Source of the DNA: a bacterium UBP1_UBA4783
GTDB taxonomy: Bacteria > Krumholzibacteriota > Krumholzibacteriia > Krumholzibacteriales > Krumholzibacteriaceae
Assembly: GCA_002403075.1 (NCBI GenBank)
Contig: DHHB01000035.1
Location: 22,375-86,374, forward strand
DNA length: 64,000 nt
Direction: 5' to 3'
Shown piece by piece: positions 33,379-42,137 of the stretch. Below the pieces are notes generated by a model that worked only from the letters and a program-made list of their open reading frames with translations, was not told the origin of the DNA and searched no databases. Position 1 is the first letter of the stretch. Each line of letters starts with the position of its first letter. The position numbers were made by a program, and so were the translations under genes.

Positions 33379-34065
33379 TCATCCGATCGTATCGAGGAGC
33401 GACTCGAACTCCGCGAGGCCGTCGAGCGCGAGGTCGGCGCCGCCGAGACCGAGCTGCTTCGTGATCTCCGTTTCGATGAGTATGACGCGCATCCCCGCCT
33501 CCCGAGCGCTTCGAACCCCCTTCTCGGCGTCCTCGACCGCGAGGCATCGGCCGGGGGCGACGCCGAGCGCGGCCGCCGCGGCGAGGTAGGTGTCGGGATG
33601 CGGCTTCCAGCGCGCTATCCCGTCCTTTCCCACGATCGCGGCGAAGCGCCCGCCGAGTCCGCACGCGTCGAGTACCGCGCGTATATCCGCTTCGTACGAT
33701 CCCGAGGCGATCGCGAGCGCGAGTCCCCGGCGGCGCAGCCGCTCGATGACGGCGGAGGCCTCGGGGAAGGGTCGGATCGCTCCGGAACGGCAGAATTCCG
33801 CGTAGATGGGATCCTTTTCCGCTCGTATCGCCGCCGGGTCGAGAGCGAGACCGTAGCGGCGGATTTCGCTCTCCGCGCCGCCGCCCCGCGAGGTCCACTC
33901 GAGCCAGTATTCGTCGCGGTCGATGACGTGTCCGTATTTCGCGAACACCCGCGCGTAGGCCTCGTAGTGGTACGGCTCGGAATCGACGATGACGTTGTCG
34001 AAGTCGAAGACGACGGCGGTCGAGGCTTCGAGCAGCAGCTTCAGCGCATCGGGCTTGTTCAACAC
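33379..34065 (-). CDS. HAD-superfamily phosphatase, beta-phosphoglucomutase-like
   Basis: This is a HAD subfamily IA hydrolase of 228 aa. Motif I is VFDFDNVIVDSEP with nucleophile and acid Asp residues, motif II is AIASGSYEADI, motif III includes Lys in GKDGIARWKPHPDTYL, and motif IV is CLAVEDAEKGVRSA. The cap domain is helical (about 20-90). Such enzymes act on small phosphosugars, phosphoglycolate or act as beta-phosphoglucomutase; the substrate is not defined. The GTG start has GGGGAGG four bases upstream and overlaps the previous gene's stop. Confidence 0.9.
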   Translation of the reverse strand: MLNKPDALKLLLEASTAVVFDFDNVIVDSEPYHYEAYARVFAKYGHVIDRDEYWLEWTSRGGGAESEIRRYGLALDPAAIRAEKDPIYAEFCRSGAIRPFPEASAVIERLRRRGLALAIASGSYEADIRAVLDACGLGGRFAAIVGKDGIARWKPHPDTYLAAAAALGVAPGRCLAVEDAEKGVRSAREAGMRVILIETEITKQLGLGGADLALDGLAEFESLLDTIG

Positions 34066-34955
34066 GGACCTCCCCGGCGCGGGACGCTCCACGGCCTGCC
34101 GAGGACGTCCGTCGCGAGCTTTACCGGCGCGAGAAAACGGAACAGCCGGTACATGAGAAAACACTCGAGGGCGAACGGGGGGAATCCGAGGAACCCGAGA
34201 ACGGGCATCTCGAAGAGCTTCACCCCCGGCAGATAGGGAACGTGGTAGTGCCACTTCGTCGCCGCCCTGAAGTTCCACGCTTCCCAGAGCACGCCGCAGA
34301 CGGCGCCGGAAACGAGGAGCGACACGAAGAGCGAGTAATCTCCGCCCCGGAACATTTCGCCGAACGATCCGACGCCGCGGCGGTCGTTCATCCCCTCGAA
34401 CCACAGGAGCACGCTTACCCAGGGAAGCGGCGCGAGCCACGGCGACGGGAAGACGAGCGTCACGGCGAAGAGCGCGAGCCCCGCGTAGAAGAACCCCGCT
34501 TCCGCGGCGGGCGGGACGCCGAGCGGCCGCCGGCCGCGGAAGCGTTCGCCGATGAACGATTCCACGAGCTCCGCCGTAACGAAGATCGCCGGCGTGATCG
34601 TCGCGTACGACCACGCGTATCCGAGCCAGCGGGCCGCGCGGCCCGGCGGAAGGTTCGCGTAGGACCAGTTCCCGAGCAGTAGGTTCACGCCTTCGAAAAC
34701 GTACCAGCTCGCGACGGATATGGGGAGGAGGAGGAGAAACTCCCTTCGGCGCGCGGTAAGGGGGGAGACGCCCGTGCGCGAGGCGATGATCGCGTCGACG
34801 AAGACGATGTACCCCGTCCAGACGAGCGGAGTGAAGTAGACGCCCGCCCAGACGACGCCCGCGCGGAGCAGCGCCTCGGCGGCGATCACGATCGCCATGC
34901 CGATGATCGCGTGGCGGGCCGTCGAACGACGGGCTGACGGTGTCGGTTCTGTCAT
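34059..34955 (-). CDS. Multi-spanning membrane protein, conserved, unknown function
   Basis: This integral membrane protein (298 aa) has about eight hydrophobic segments (HAIIGMAIVIAAEALLRAGV; GVYFTPLVWTGYIVFVDAII; FLLLLPISVASWYVFEGVN; FVSLLVSGAVCGVLWEAW). A conserved-looking C-terminal motif, FEMPVLGFLGFPPFALECFL, recalls a widespread but unnamed bacterial family. Start MTEPTPSA at 34955 is preferred, as upstream residues of the longer frame are Arg/Gly/Pro-rich. Its stop overlaps the HAD gene by seven bases, implying an operon. No transport or enzyme motif is clear. Confidence 0.72.
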   Translation of the reverse strand: MTEPTPSARRSTARHAIIGMAIVIAAEALLRAGVVWAGVYFTPLVWTGYIVFVDAIIASRTGVSPLTARRREFLLLLPISVASWYVFEGVNLLLGNWSYANLPPGRAARWLGYAWSYATITPAIFVTAELVESFIGERFRGRRPLGVPPAAEAGFFYAGLALFAVTLVFPSPWLAPLPWVSVLLWFEGMNDRRGVGSFGEMFRGGDYSLFVSLLVSGAVCGVLWEAWNFRAATKWHYHVPYLPGVKLFEMPVLGFLGFPPFALECFLMYRLFRFLAPVKLATDVLGRPWSVPRRGGPC

Positions 34956-35076
34956 GGCGGTTCGGTCTCGGCCGGGGGCGCCGCGCCCGGGGTTTTCGGT
35001 TGACGCCGCATCCGGCGGCGAATACGCTCCCCGTACTCTATCACGCCGGAGGAAAGGGGACAAGGGATCCCGCGCG

Positions 35077-36612
35077 ATGGAAATCGCTACGGAAGAACGG
35101 TACGGAACCCGTCATCGATGCGGGATCGTTCTCGGCCCGGCTCTGTTCGCCGCCGCTTTCCTCCTTCCGGAGAGCTTCCTGTCGGGCGAGGCGCGCCTTG
35201 TAGCCGCCGTCACCGCGCTCATGGGCGCGCTGTGGATATGCGAGAGCATCCCTCTCGCCGTGACCGCGCTCCTGCCGGTCGTCATCTTCCCGATCGCCGG
35301 CATCGCACCGCTCCCGAAGACCGCGTCCTCCTACGCCGCTCCGGAGATATTTTTATTCATGGGAGGATTCTTCATCGCCGTCGCGATGCAGCGCTGGGGT
35401 CTTCATCGGCGGATCGCGCTCGGGATCGTCTGTATCTTCGGATGCCGCGGCCCCCGCATCATCCTCGGCTTCATGATCGCGACCGCCGCCATATCGCTCT
35501 GGGTCTCGAACACCGCCACGGCGATGATGATGCTCCCGATCGCGCTCGCGGTGCTCCGGACGCTCGAGGAGCACGGCGGCGCGTCGGAGTCGGGGTTCGG
35601 AGAGTTCCGCACGGCGCTGCTCCTCGGCATCGCCTACGGAGCGAGCATCGGTGGCGTCGGCACGCTCATCGGCACGCCGCCGAACCTCGTGTTCGCGGCG
35701 CAGGTGCGGTCGCTCTATCCCGGCGCGGAGCCGGTGAGCTTCGTGCGATGGATGGCCGTGGGGCTTCCCTTCGTGGCCGTCTTTCTGCCGATCGCATGGC
35801 TCTTTCTCACGCGCGCGGCTCTCCGGGGCTCGCGGCTCGGCTTCGGCGACGCGGGGGAGGCGATCCGCGCCGCGCGGCGCGAGCTCGGTCCCATGAGTCG
35901 CGGTGAACGAGCGGCGCTCGCCGTCTTTCTCGCCGCCGTCGCGGGATGGGTGACGCGCGGAGACGTCGCGATCGGCTCGTTCACCCTCCGCGGCTGGGAG
36001 TCGCTCGCGGGCCTCTCCGGCTACGTTCACGACGCCACGGTCGCCGTCGCGGCGGCGGTCGCGCTGTTCGTCATCCCCGTCGACTGGCGGAAGGGAGTGT
36101 TTCTTCTCGACTGGCGGGCGGCGAAGGAGATCCCCTGGGGCATCCTCATCCTCTTTGGCGGCGGCATCGCCCTCGGCGCGGGTTTTCTCGAGAGCGGGCT
36201 CGCCGCCCGGATCGCGGCGGGCATGTCGCTCTTCGCCGGGGCGCCGCTCCCCGTCGTCATCGCGCTCTCCGCGACCATCGTCACGTTCCTCACGGAGATC
36301 ACGTCGAACACGGCCGTCGCCGCCATCATGCTGCCGATCCTGGGCTCGACCGCGATCGGTTTCGGCGTCCACCCCTTCGTGCTCATGATCCCGGCCGCGA
36401 TATCGGCCTCGTGCGCGTTCATGCTGCCCGTGGCGACGCCCCCGAACGCGATCATGTTCTCGAGCGGGATGATCCCCATGACCGGCATGGTCCGGATCGG
36501 CATCGTCATGAACCTCATCGGGGTCGCCCTCGTGACGCTGCTCATGTATCTCGTCGCGATCCCGGTGTTCGGCCTGCGCCTCGCGGATCTCCCCGCGTGG
36601 GCCCATCCGTAA
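35077..36612 (+). CDS. DASS/SLC13-family anion:sodium symporter
   Basis: This inner-membrane transporter (511 aa, about 11-13 helices) belongs to the divalent anion:Na+ symporters for dicarboxylates, sulfate or citrate. The paired Ser-Asn-Thr motifs that form the substrate/Na+ site are present: WVSNTATAMMMLPIA in the first half and EITSNTAVAAIMLP in the second. ATPPNAIMFSSG near the end is the second hallmark. ATG 35077 fits the family start; the frame extends upstream without homology. Succinate uptake would fit with the sdh operon, but substrate choice is not determined. It diverges from the membrane-protein/HAD pair. Confidence 0.88.
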   Translation: MEIATEERYGTRHRCGIVLGPALFAAAFLLPESFLSGEARLVAAVTALMGALWICESIPLAVTALLPVVIFPIAGIAPLPKTASSYAAPEIFLFMGGFFIAVAMQRWGLHRRIALGIVCIFGCRGPRIILGFMIATAAISLWVSNTATAMMMLPIALAVLRTLEEHGGASESGFGEFRTALLLGIAYGASIGGVGTLIGTPPNLVFAAQVRSLYPGAEPVSFVRWMAVGLPFVAVFLPIAWLFLTRAALRGSRLGFGDAGEAIRAARRELGPMSRGERAALAVFLAAVAGWVTRGDVAIGSFTLRGWESLAGLSGYVHDATVAVAAAVALFVIPVDWRKGVFLLDWRAAKEIPWGILILFGGGIALGAGFLESGLAARIAAGMSLFAGAPLPVVIALSATIVTFLTEITSNTAVAAIMLPILGSTAIGFGVHPFVLMIPAAISASCAFMLPVATPPNAIMFSSGMIPMTGMVRIGIVMNLIGVALVTLLMYLVAIPVFGLRLADLPAWAHP

Positions 36613-36697
36613 TCCGCCGCGGCGGCGGGCGGGAGAGGATCGGCCCGGCGGCGCGAAAAAAGGCTTTTGGAAGGACCCTTCCCGGCGTTATGGTATC

Positions 36698-37480
36698 GTG
36701 ATGACGCAGGAACGATTCACACGCTATCTCGTCGGCGCCGCGAGCGACCGCGGGTCGATCCGCGAACGCAACGAGGATTACTTCGGCATCGTCTCGCCGG
36801 GAACGGCCGAGCTTGAGGAGTCGCTCGGCGTCCTCGTCGTCGTCTCAGACGGCATGGGCGGCCATCTCTCCGGAGCCGAGGCGAGCAAGAAAGCGGTGGA
36901 GACGCTCGGGGACGCGTACTACGCGGACGGCGCGGCGGCGGGGGATCTCGCCCCGGCCCGGGCGAACCGGCTGCGCTGGGCGTTTCTCGAGGCCAACCGC
37001 GAGGTCTACGAGACGATCGGCGAGGGGCGCAACGGAATGGCCGGCACGACCTGCACCGCGGCCGTGCTGCTTCCCGATCGCGTCGTCATCGCGCACGCCG
37101 GAGACTCGCGGGCGTACCTCCTGCGCGACGGCGACATCGCGCAGCTCACCGAGGATCACAGTCTCGTCGGCGACATGGTGCGCAAGGGAATCCTCTCCAA
37201 GGAGGAGGCCGCGCGGCACCCGCACCGCAACGTGATCACGAGGGCGATGGGGCTCCGCGGAAGCCTCGACGTCGACATCGAGGAAACTGCTCCGATCGCG
37301 CTCGGGGATCGCGTCCTCATATGCAGCGACGGGCTCTTCTCGATGCTCGGCGAACGGGAGATCGCCGAGATCGCGGCGAAGGGAAGCCCCGAAAAGGCCT
37401 GCCGGAAGCTCGTGAAACGCGCGAAGGAAGAGGGCGGGAGCGACAACATCACCGTGCTCATCGCCGAGAAGATCGCCTGA
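36698..37480 (+). CDS. PP2C-family serine/threonine protein phosphatase
   Basis: This metal-dependent phosphatase (260 aa) has the Stp1/PrpC layout without extra domains. RGSIRERNEDYFG, VVVSDGMGGHLSG, GTTCTAAVLLPDRVVIAHAG, DSRAYLLRDG, QLTEDHSLVGDMV, ICSDGLFSML and GGSDNITVLIAE cover the metal and phosphate sites. The start is GTG 36698 or ATG 36701; both are close to TATCGT, so the leader is short or the promoter lies elsewhere. No cognate Hanks-type kinase is in the window. Targets are unknown. Confidence 0.92.
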   Translation: MMTQERFTRYLVGAASDRGSIRERNEDYFGIVSPGTAELEESLGVLVVVSDGMGGHLSGAEASKKAVETLGDAYYADGAAAGDLAPARANRLRWAFLEANREVYETIGEGRNGMAGTTCTAAVLLPDRVVIAHAGDSRAYLLRDGDIAQLTEDHSLVGDMVRKGILSKEEAARHPHRNVITRAMGLRGSLDVDIEETAPIALGDRVLICSDGLFSMLGEREIAEIAAKGSPEKACRKLVKRAKEEGGSDNITVLIAEKIA

Positions 37481-37572
37481 AGCCGCACCGAACGTGTAAC
37501 ACATTTAAATTATTAATGTTATGCGCATTGCCGGGGCGTCGAAATCGCTCGGGAAATTCCTGGAGAATAATA

Positions 37573-37601
37573 TTGACACCCCATATCTGGTATGCAATAT
37601 T
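37573..37601 (+). promoter_or_regulatory. Likely sigma-70 promoter of nrdJ
   Basis: TTGACA (37573-37578) and AATATT (37596-37601) are spaced 17 bases apart in an A+T-rich intergenic patch 90 bases upstream of nrdJ. The -35 is perfect, the -10 weak, as expected for a regulated promoter. Confidence 0.45.
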
Positions 37602-37625
37602 GTGGCTCGCCCCAATAGCTGGTAT
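37578..37625 (+). promoter_or_regulatory. Tandem NrdR-box-like repeats upstream of nrdJ
   Basis: ACCCCATATCTGGTAT (37578-37593) and CCCCAATAGCTGGTAT (37610-37625) share 13 of 16 bases. They lie 32 bases apart centre to centre, about three helical turns. Sequence and spacing fit NrdR boxes (acaCwAtATaTwGtgt), the ribonucleotide reductase repressor sites that typically occur in pairs. The first lies between -35 and -10, the second near the start of transcription, a repressing geometry. Confidence 0.55.
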
Positions 37626-37690
37626 CGAAAACCGCGGAACGGGGCGAAACAATCGACAGGATCTAAATTATTAAAGGAACGGGGGTTGGC

Positions 37691-39943
37691 ATGAATGCGC
37701 CTCGGAATAAGCCGCAGCTTTCCGAAAACACCCTTCGCGTGCTCGAAAAACGCTACCTTCGCAAGGATATCGACGGAAACGTGACCGAAACCCCCGAGGA
37801 GTTGTTCCAGCGGGTCGCCTTGAACGTTTCGTCGGCGGAGCGCCTCTACGGCAAGACCGAGAAATGCCGCCAGTGGAACGACGAGTACTACGACATGATG
37901 GCCTCCCTCGATTTCCTGCCGAACTCGCCGACGCTCATGAACGCCGGCGCGGAGCTGCAGCAGCTCTCCGCGTGCTTCGTGCTGCCGATCGACGATTCGA
38001 TGGAGAGCATCTTCGAGACGATCAAGCACACGGCGCTCATACACAAGAGCGGGGGCGGCACGGGGTTCTCCTTTTCGCGCATCCGTCCGAAAAACGACGT
38101 CGTCAAGACGACGAAGGGCATCTCGAGCGGCCCCATATCCTTCATGACCGTGTTCGACGCAGCGACGGAGACGGTCAAGCAGGGCGGCACCCGCCGCGGC
38201 GCCAACATGGCGATCCTGCGCGTCGATCACCCCGACATACTCGATTTCATCACCGCGAAACGCGAGAACAGCCGGCTCAACAACTTCAACATCTCAGTCG
38301 GCGTCACCGAGGAGTTCATGCGCGCGGTCAAGGAGGACCGCGACTACGCGCTCATGAATCCGCACGGGGGCGAGGTCGTCGACCGCATCAGCGCGCGCAA
38401 GGTCTTCGAGATGATCATCGAGTTCGCGTGGAAGAACGGCGAGCCGGGGATCGTGTTTCTCGACCGGATCAACCGGTTCAATCCGACGCCGCACGTCGGC
38501 GAGATCGAGAGCACGAACCCGTGCGGGGAGCAGCCGCTCCTGCCGTACGAGTCGTGCAACCTCGGCTCGATCAACCTCTCCCACATGATCGACCGGTCGG
38601 GACCGAAGCCCGCGATCGACTTCGCGAAGCTCGGGCAGATCGTGCGGAAAGCGGTTCGCTTTCTCGACGACGTGATCGACATGAACCGCTACCCGCTCGA
38701 AAAAATCCGGGAGATGACGCTCCAGAACCGCAAAATCGGGCTCGGGGTCATGGGATTCGCCGACATGCTCATCGCCCTCGAGATCCCGTACAACTCGGCG
38801 GAGGCGCTCGAGGTCGCCGAGGAGGTCATGGGGTTCATCCAGCGCGAATCGCGCGCCGCGAGCGAAGCGCTCGCCGCCGAGCGAGGCACCTTTCCGGCCT
38901 TCAAGGGGAGCGTGTACGACCGCGAGGGCGGCTCCCGGATGCGCAACGCCACGACGACCACCATCGCGCCGACGGGAACGCTCAGCATCATAGCCGGGTG
39001 CTCGAGCGGCATCGAGCCGCTCTTCGCCGTCGCGTTCGTCCGCAACGTCATGGATCGCGACGAGCTCGTCGAGGTGAACCCGCACTTCAAGGAGATCGCC
39101 GAGCGCGAGGGGTTCTTCAGCGAAGAGCTCATGAAGAAGGTGGCCGCCGAAGGCACGATCGCCGGGATCCAGGAGATCCCCGAGAAATGGCGCCGGATAT
39201 TCACGACGGCGCACGACATCAACCCCGAGTGGCACGTGCGGATCCAGGCGGCGTTCCAGAAGTACACGGACAACGCCGTGTCGAAAACCGTGAACTTCCC
39301 GAACGCGGCCACCAAGCAGGACGTCGAGAAGGTATACGTGCTCGCGTACGAGCTCGGATGCAAGGGCGTGACGATCTACCGAGACGGCAGCCGCGACGAG
39401 CAGGTGCTCAATATCGGCTCCGTGAACCGGGTCGAGGAGAAGGCCGCCGCGGGGGATCCGCTGCTCACGCCCCGGCCGCGCCCCTCCGTCATCGTCGGGA
39501 GCACTCGGAAGATGACGACGGGCTGCGGCAACCTCTACGTCACGATCAACGAGGACGAGCACGGGCTGTTCGAGGTCTTCACCCAGATGGGAAAGGCGGG
39601 CGGGTGCTCGTCGTCGCAGGCCGAGGCGATCAGCCGGCTCATTTCGCTGTCGCTCCGCGCGGGGCTCGATCCGAAATCGATCGTGAAGCAGCTCCGCGGC
39701 GTGCGGTGTCCCAACCCCGGGTGGGAAAAGGGCGGCATGATCCTCTCGTGCAGCGACGCCATCGCGAAGGCGCTCGAGCGCTATCTCGCCGAAAAGAAGA
39801 CCCCCGCCGGCAAGAAGGTCGCGAAGCTCGCCGCCGCCTCGTCGGAGAGGGTCGCCGGGTTCTGCCCCGATTGCGGTGGGATGCTCGAGCACGAGAGCGG
39901 CTGCGCCGTGTGCCACGGGTGCGGCTTCTCGAAGTGCGGATGA
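37691..39943 (+). CDS. nrdJ: Adenosylcobalamin-dependent ribonucleotide reductase (class II)
   Basis: This single-chain enzyme (750 aa) makes deoxyribonucleotides using adenosylcobalamin to generate a thiyl radical, so it needs no oxygen and no NrdB. Motifs include YLRKDIDG at the N-terminus, NSPTLMNAG, QQLSACFVLPIDDSMESIF, ESTNPCGEQPLLPYESCNLG, ATTTTIAPTGTLSIIAGCSS and KYTDNAVSKTVNFPNAAT. The C-terminal TGCGNLYVTIN region is followed by a Cys-rich tail (CPDCGGMLEHESGCAVCHGC) for re-reduction. Tandem NrdR-like boxes suggest repression when dNTPs are ample. A terminator follows. Confidence 0.96.
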   Translation: MNAPRNKPQLSENTLRVLEKRYLRKDIDGNVTETPEELFQRVALNVSSAERLYGKTEKCRQWNDEYYDMMASLDFLPNSPTLMNAGAELQQLSACFVLPIDDSMESIFETIKHTALIHKSGGGTGFSFSRIRPKNDVVKTTKGISSGPISFMTVFDAATETVKQGGTRRGANMAILRVDHPDILDFITAKRENSRLNNFNISVGVTEEFMRAVKEDRDYALMNPHGGEVVDRISARKVFEMIIEFAWKNGEPGIVFLDRINRFNPTPHVGEIESTNPCGEQPLLPYESCNLGSINLSHMIDRSGPKPAIDFAKLGQIVRKAVRFLDDVIDMNRYPLEKIREMTLQNRKIGLGVMGFADMLIALEIPYNSAEALEVAEEVMGFIQRESRAASEALAAERGTFPAFKGSVYDREGGSRMRNATTTTIAPTGTLSIIAGCSSGIEPLFAVAFVRNVMDRDELVEVNPHFKEIAEREGFFSEELMKKVAAEGTIAGIQEIPEKWRRIFTTAHDINPEWHVRIQAAFQKYTDNAVSKTVNFPNAATKQDVEKVYVLAYELGCKGVTIYRDGSRDEQVLNIGSVNRVEEKAAAGDPLLTPRPRPSVIVGSTRKMTTGCGNLYVTINEDEHGLFEVFTQMGKAGGCSSSQAEAISRLISLSLRAGLDPKSIVKQLRGVRCPNPGWEKGGMILSCSDAIAKALERYLAEKKTPAGKKVAKLAAASSERVAGFCPDCGGMLEHESGCAVCHGCGFSKCG

Positions 39944-39978
39944 CCCGCGCCGCACCGGGCGCGCACGCGACAGGCTCG

Positions 39979-40016
39979 AACGCCCCTTTCGACGACGGCC
40001 GGAAGGGGCGTTTTTT
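39979..40016 (+). terminator. Rho-independent terminator after nrdJ
   Basis: AACGCCCCTT (39979-39988) pairs with AAGGGGCGTT (40003-40012), loop 14 bases, followed by a T-run. It lies 36 bases past the nrdJ stop and separates it from the flavin reductase gene. Confidence 0.85.
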
Positions 40017-40094
40017 CGTGGTTGCCGGCGCGGCGCGCGGCTTCGGCCGCGAGGGCGCGCCGGGGAGAGCCGCCGCGGAAACGGAGGATCGTTC

Positions 40095-40661
40095 ATGAAG
40101 AGCAAGGTCGATTTCGACGCGTCGCAGACGCTCGCGCCCCTTCCCGTCGTGCTCGTCGGGTGCGCGCACGCGGAGCTCGGGCTCAACCTTCTCACGGTGG
40201 CGTGGACGGGGATCGATTGCTCCGATCCTCCCGCGATCCACGTGTCGATCAGACCCGGCAGGCATTCCCACCGGATGATCGCGGAATCGGGTTGCTTCAC
40301 CGTCAATGTCCCGATCCGCGACCTGCTCCGTCAGCTCGATCTCTGCGGGATCGTCTCGGGGCGCGACGGCGACAAGTGGCGCCGCGCGGGGCTCACGCCC
40401 CTCACGGGGACGTCCGTCGCGGCGCCGCTCGTGGCCGAGTGTCCCGTGAACTTCGAGTGCGCGCTCGCGAGAGTCGTTCCCCTCGGCGCGCACGACATGT
40501 TCATCGGCGAGATCGTCGCCCGCCACGCGGACGCGGATCTCGTCCGCGGCGGCCGCGTCGACTTCTCGAAGCTGCCGCTCGTCGCGTACGTGAACGGCGA
40601 ATACTGGAGCCTCGGCGAGCGGATCGGGACGTACGGTTTCTCGGGAAAGGAGCGGGCGTGA
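40095..40661 (+). CDS. Flavin-reductase-like FMN-binding split-barrel protein
   Basis: This protein (188 aa) has the flavin reductase-like domain of the split-barrel family. LAPLPVVLVGCAHAELGLNL and WTGIDCSDPPAIHVSIRPGR form the FMN-binding first half, and ESGCFTVNVPIRDLLRQLDL and FECALARVVPLGAHDMFIGE the second. Such proteins bind FMN and reduce it, or serve as NAD(P)H:flavin oxidoreductases or ferric reductases. The ATG follows GGAGGATC. Its stop overlaps the MFS gene start, suggesting a functional pair, perhaps redox modification and export, though that is speculative. Confidence 0.82.
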   Translation: MKSKVDFDASQTLAPLPVVLVGCAHAELGLNLLTVAWTGIDCSDPPAIHVSIRPGRHSHRMIAESGCFTVNVPIRDLLRQLDLCGIVSGRDGDKWRRAGLTPLTGTSVAAPLVAECPVNFECALARVVPLGAHDMFIGEIVARHADADLVRGGRVDFSKLPLVAYVNGEYWSLGERIGTYGFSGKERA

Positions 40662-42049
40662 GCGGAGAGGGGGGGGGACCGGACGGGCGCTCGGCGATCC
40701 TCGTCGCGACGATCGCTTCGTTCGTCGCGCCGTTCATGGGGGCGGCCGTCAACGTCGCGCTCCCGGCGATCGGCGCGGAGTTCTCGCTGCCGGCCGTCTC
40801 GCTCGGATGGGTCGCGACGGCCTACCTTCTCGCCGCCGCGATATTCCTCCTGCCGTTCGGACGACTCGGCGACCTGTACGGCCGCAAAAGGATCTTTCTC
40901 GCCGGCAACGTCCTCTTTACGATCGCCTCGCTCCTGTGCGCGTTCGCGGTCTCGGCGACGATGCTCGTGGGGGCTCGTTTCCTGCAGGGCGTCGGAGCGG
41001 CCATGATATTCGGAACGAGCGTCGCCATCGTCACTTCGGCCGTTCCGCCGGGGAAACGGGGGCGGGCGCTCGGCGTCGCCGTCGCGGCCACCTACCTCGG
41101 GCTCTCTCTCGGACCGGTCGTCGGCGGATTTCTCACCCACTGGCTCGGATGGCGGAGCATCTTCCTCTTCACGGCGCCGCTCGGGGCGCTCGTGATCGCG
41201 TTCGTCGTCCTTCGTCTCGAGGGGGAGTGGACGGGGGCGAAGGGGGAGCGGTTCGACGCGCCCGGCGCCGTTCTCTCGAGCGGTTCGCTCGCCTCGCTCA
41301 TGTACGGGTTCACGCGGCTTCCCGCCGCGGCCGGCGCGTGGCTCATCCTCGCCGGAGCCGCGGGCCTCCTCGCCTTCGGGCTCTGGGAGCTCCGCGCCCG
41401 GCAGCCGCTCATCGATCTTCGCCTCGCGGCGGGGAACCGCGTCTTCGCTTTCTCGAACCTCGCCGCGCTCGTCAACTACAGCGCGAGCTTCGCCGTCGGA
41501 TTCCTCATGAGCCTCTACCTCCAGTACGTCAAGGGGTTCGATCCGCGCCAGGCAGGCGCCGTCCTCGTCGCTCAGCCGATCGTCATGGCGCTGTGCTCCC
41601 CGTTCGCCGGGCGGCTCTCCGACCGGATCGAATCCCGGATCGTGGCCTCCGCCGGCATGGCGATCACGGCGGCCTCCCTCTTTCTCTTCATCTTTCTCGG
41701 CGCCGGGACGCCGCTCGCCGCCGTCGTTCTCAACCTCATGCTGCTCGGGCTCGGCTTCGCCCTGTTCTCCTCGCCGAACACGAACGCTGTCATGAGCTCC
41801 GTCGAAAGCCGCTTCTACGGCGTCGCCGGGGCGACGCTCGGCACCATGCGCGCGGCCGGCCAGATGATGAGCCTCGGGATCGCGATGCTCGTCTTCGCGC
41901 TCGTGCTCGGCGGCGCGCGGATCACCCCGGAGCTGCACGGGCGGTTCGTCGAGAGCGTGAGACTCGCCTTCGTCGTCTTCGCCGCCCTGAGCGTCGCCGC
42001 CGTTTTCGCCTCTCTCGCCCGCGGTTCCGTCCGCGGGCGCGCCGAATAA
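40658..42049 (+). CDS. Major facilitator superfamily drug:H+ antiporter (EmrB/QacA type)
   Basis: This transporter (463 aa) belongs to the DHA2-like MFS. SFVAPFMGAAVNVALPAIGA is helix 1 with the D1-type region, then the loop GRLGDLYGRKRIFLAG, motif C-like TYLGLSLGPVVGGFLT typical of exporters, and about 12-14 helices in all. The GTG start, with AAAGGAG upstream, overlaps the flavin reductase stop by four bases, so translation is coupled. It likely exports a small hydrophobic compound. No TetR-type regulator is adjacent. Confidence 0.88.
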   Translation: MSGEGGGPDGRSAILVATIASFVAPFMGAAVNVALPAIGAEFSLPAVSLGWVATAYLLAAAIFLLPFGRLGDLYGRKRIFLAGNVLFTIASLLCAFAVSATMLVGARFLQGVGAAMIFGTSVAIVTSAVPPGKRGRALGVAVAATYLGLSLGPVVGGFLTHWLGWRSIFLFTAPLGALVIAFVVLRLEGEWTGAKGERFDAPGAVLSSGSLASLMYGFTRLPAAAGAWLILAGAAGLLAFGLWELRARQPLIDLRLAAGNRVFAFSNLAALVNYSASFAVGFLMSLYLQYVKGFDPRQAGAVLVAQPIVMALCSPFAGRLSDRIESRIVASAGMAITAASLFLFIFLGAGTPLAAVVLNLMLLGLGFALFSSPNTNAVMSSVESRFYGVAGATLGTMRAAGQMMSLGIAMLVFALVLGGARITPELHGRFVESVRLAFVVFAALSVAAVFASLARGSVRGRAE

Positions 42050-42137
42050 CGGCGTTCGCGCCGCTGTATCCCCGGAGAAACCGCTCGACAACGAAGCGCT
42101 GCGACGGCGGCGATCCATTCTCGGCGAGGTGACCACG

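Noticed and set aside
36691..36700. TGGTATCGT as a promoter for the PP2C gene
   Set aside because: It overlaps the GTG/ATG start codons, so a transcript from it would begin inside the gene.
37481..37690. Cobalamin riboswitch before the B12-dependent ribonucleotide reductase
   Set aside because: No B12-box consensus (GCCACTG) and too little structure; the tandem NrdR-like boxes explain the region better.
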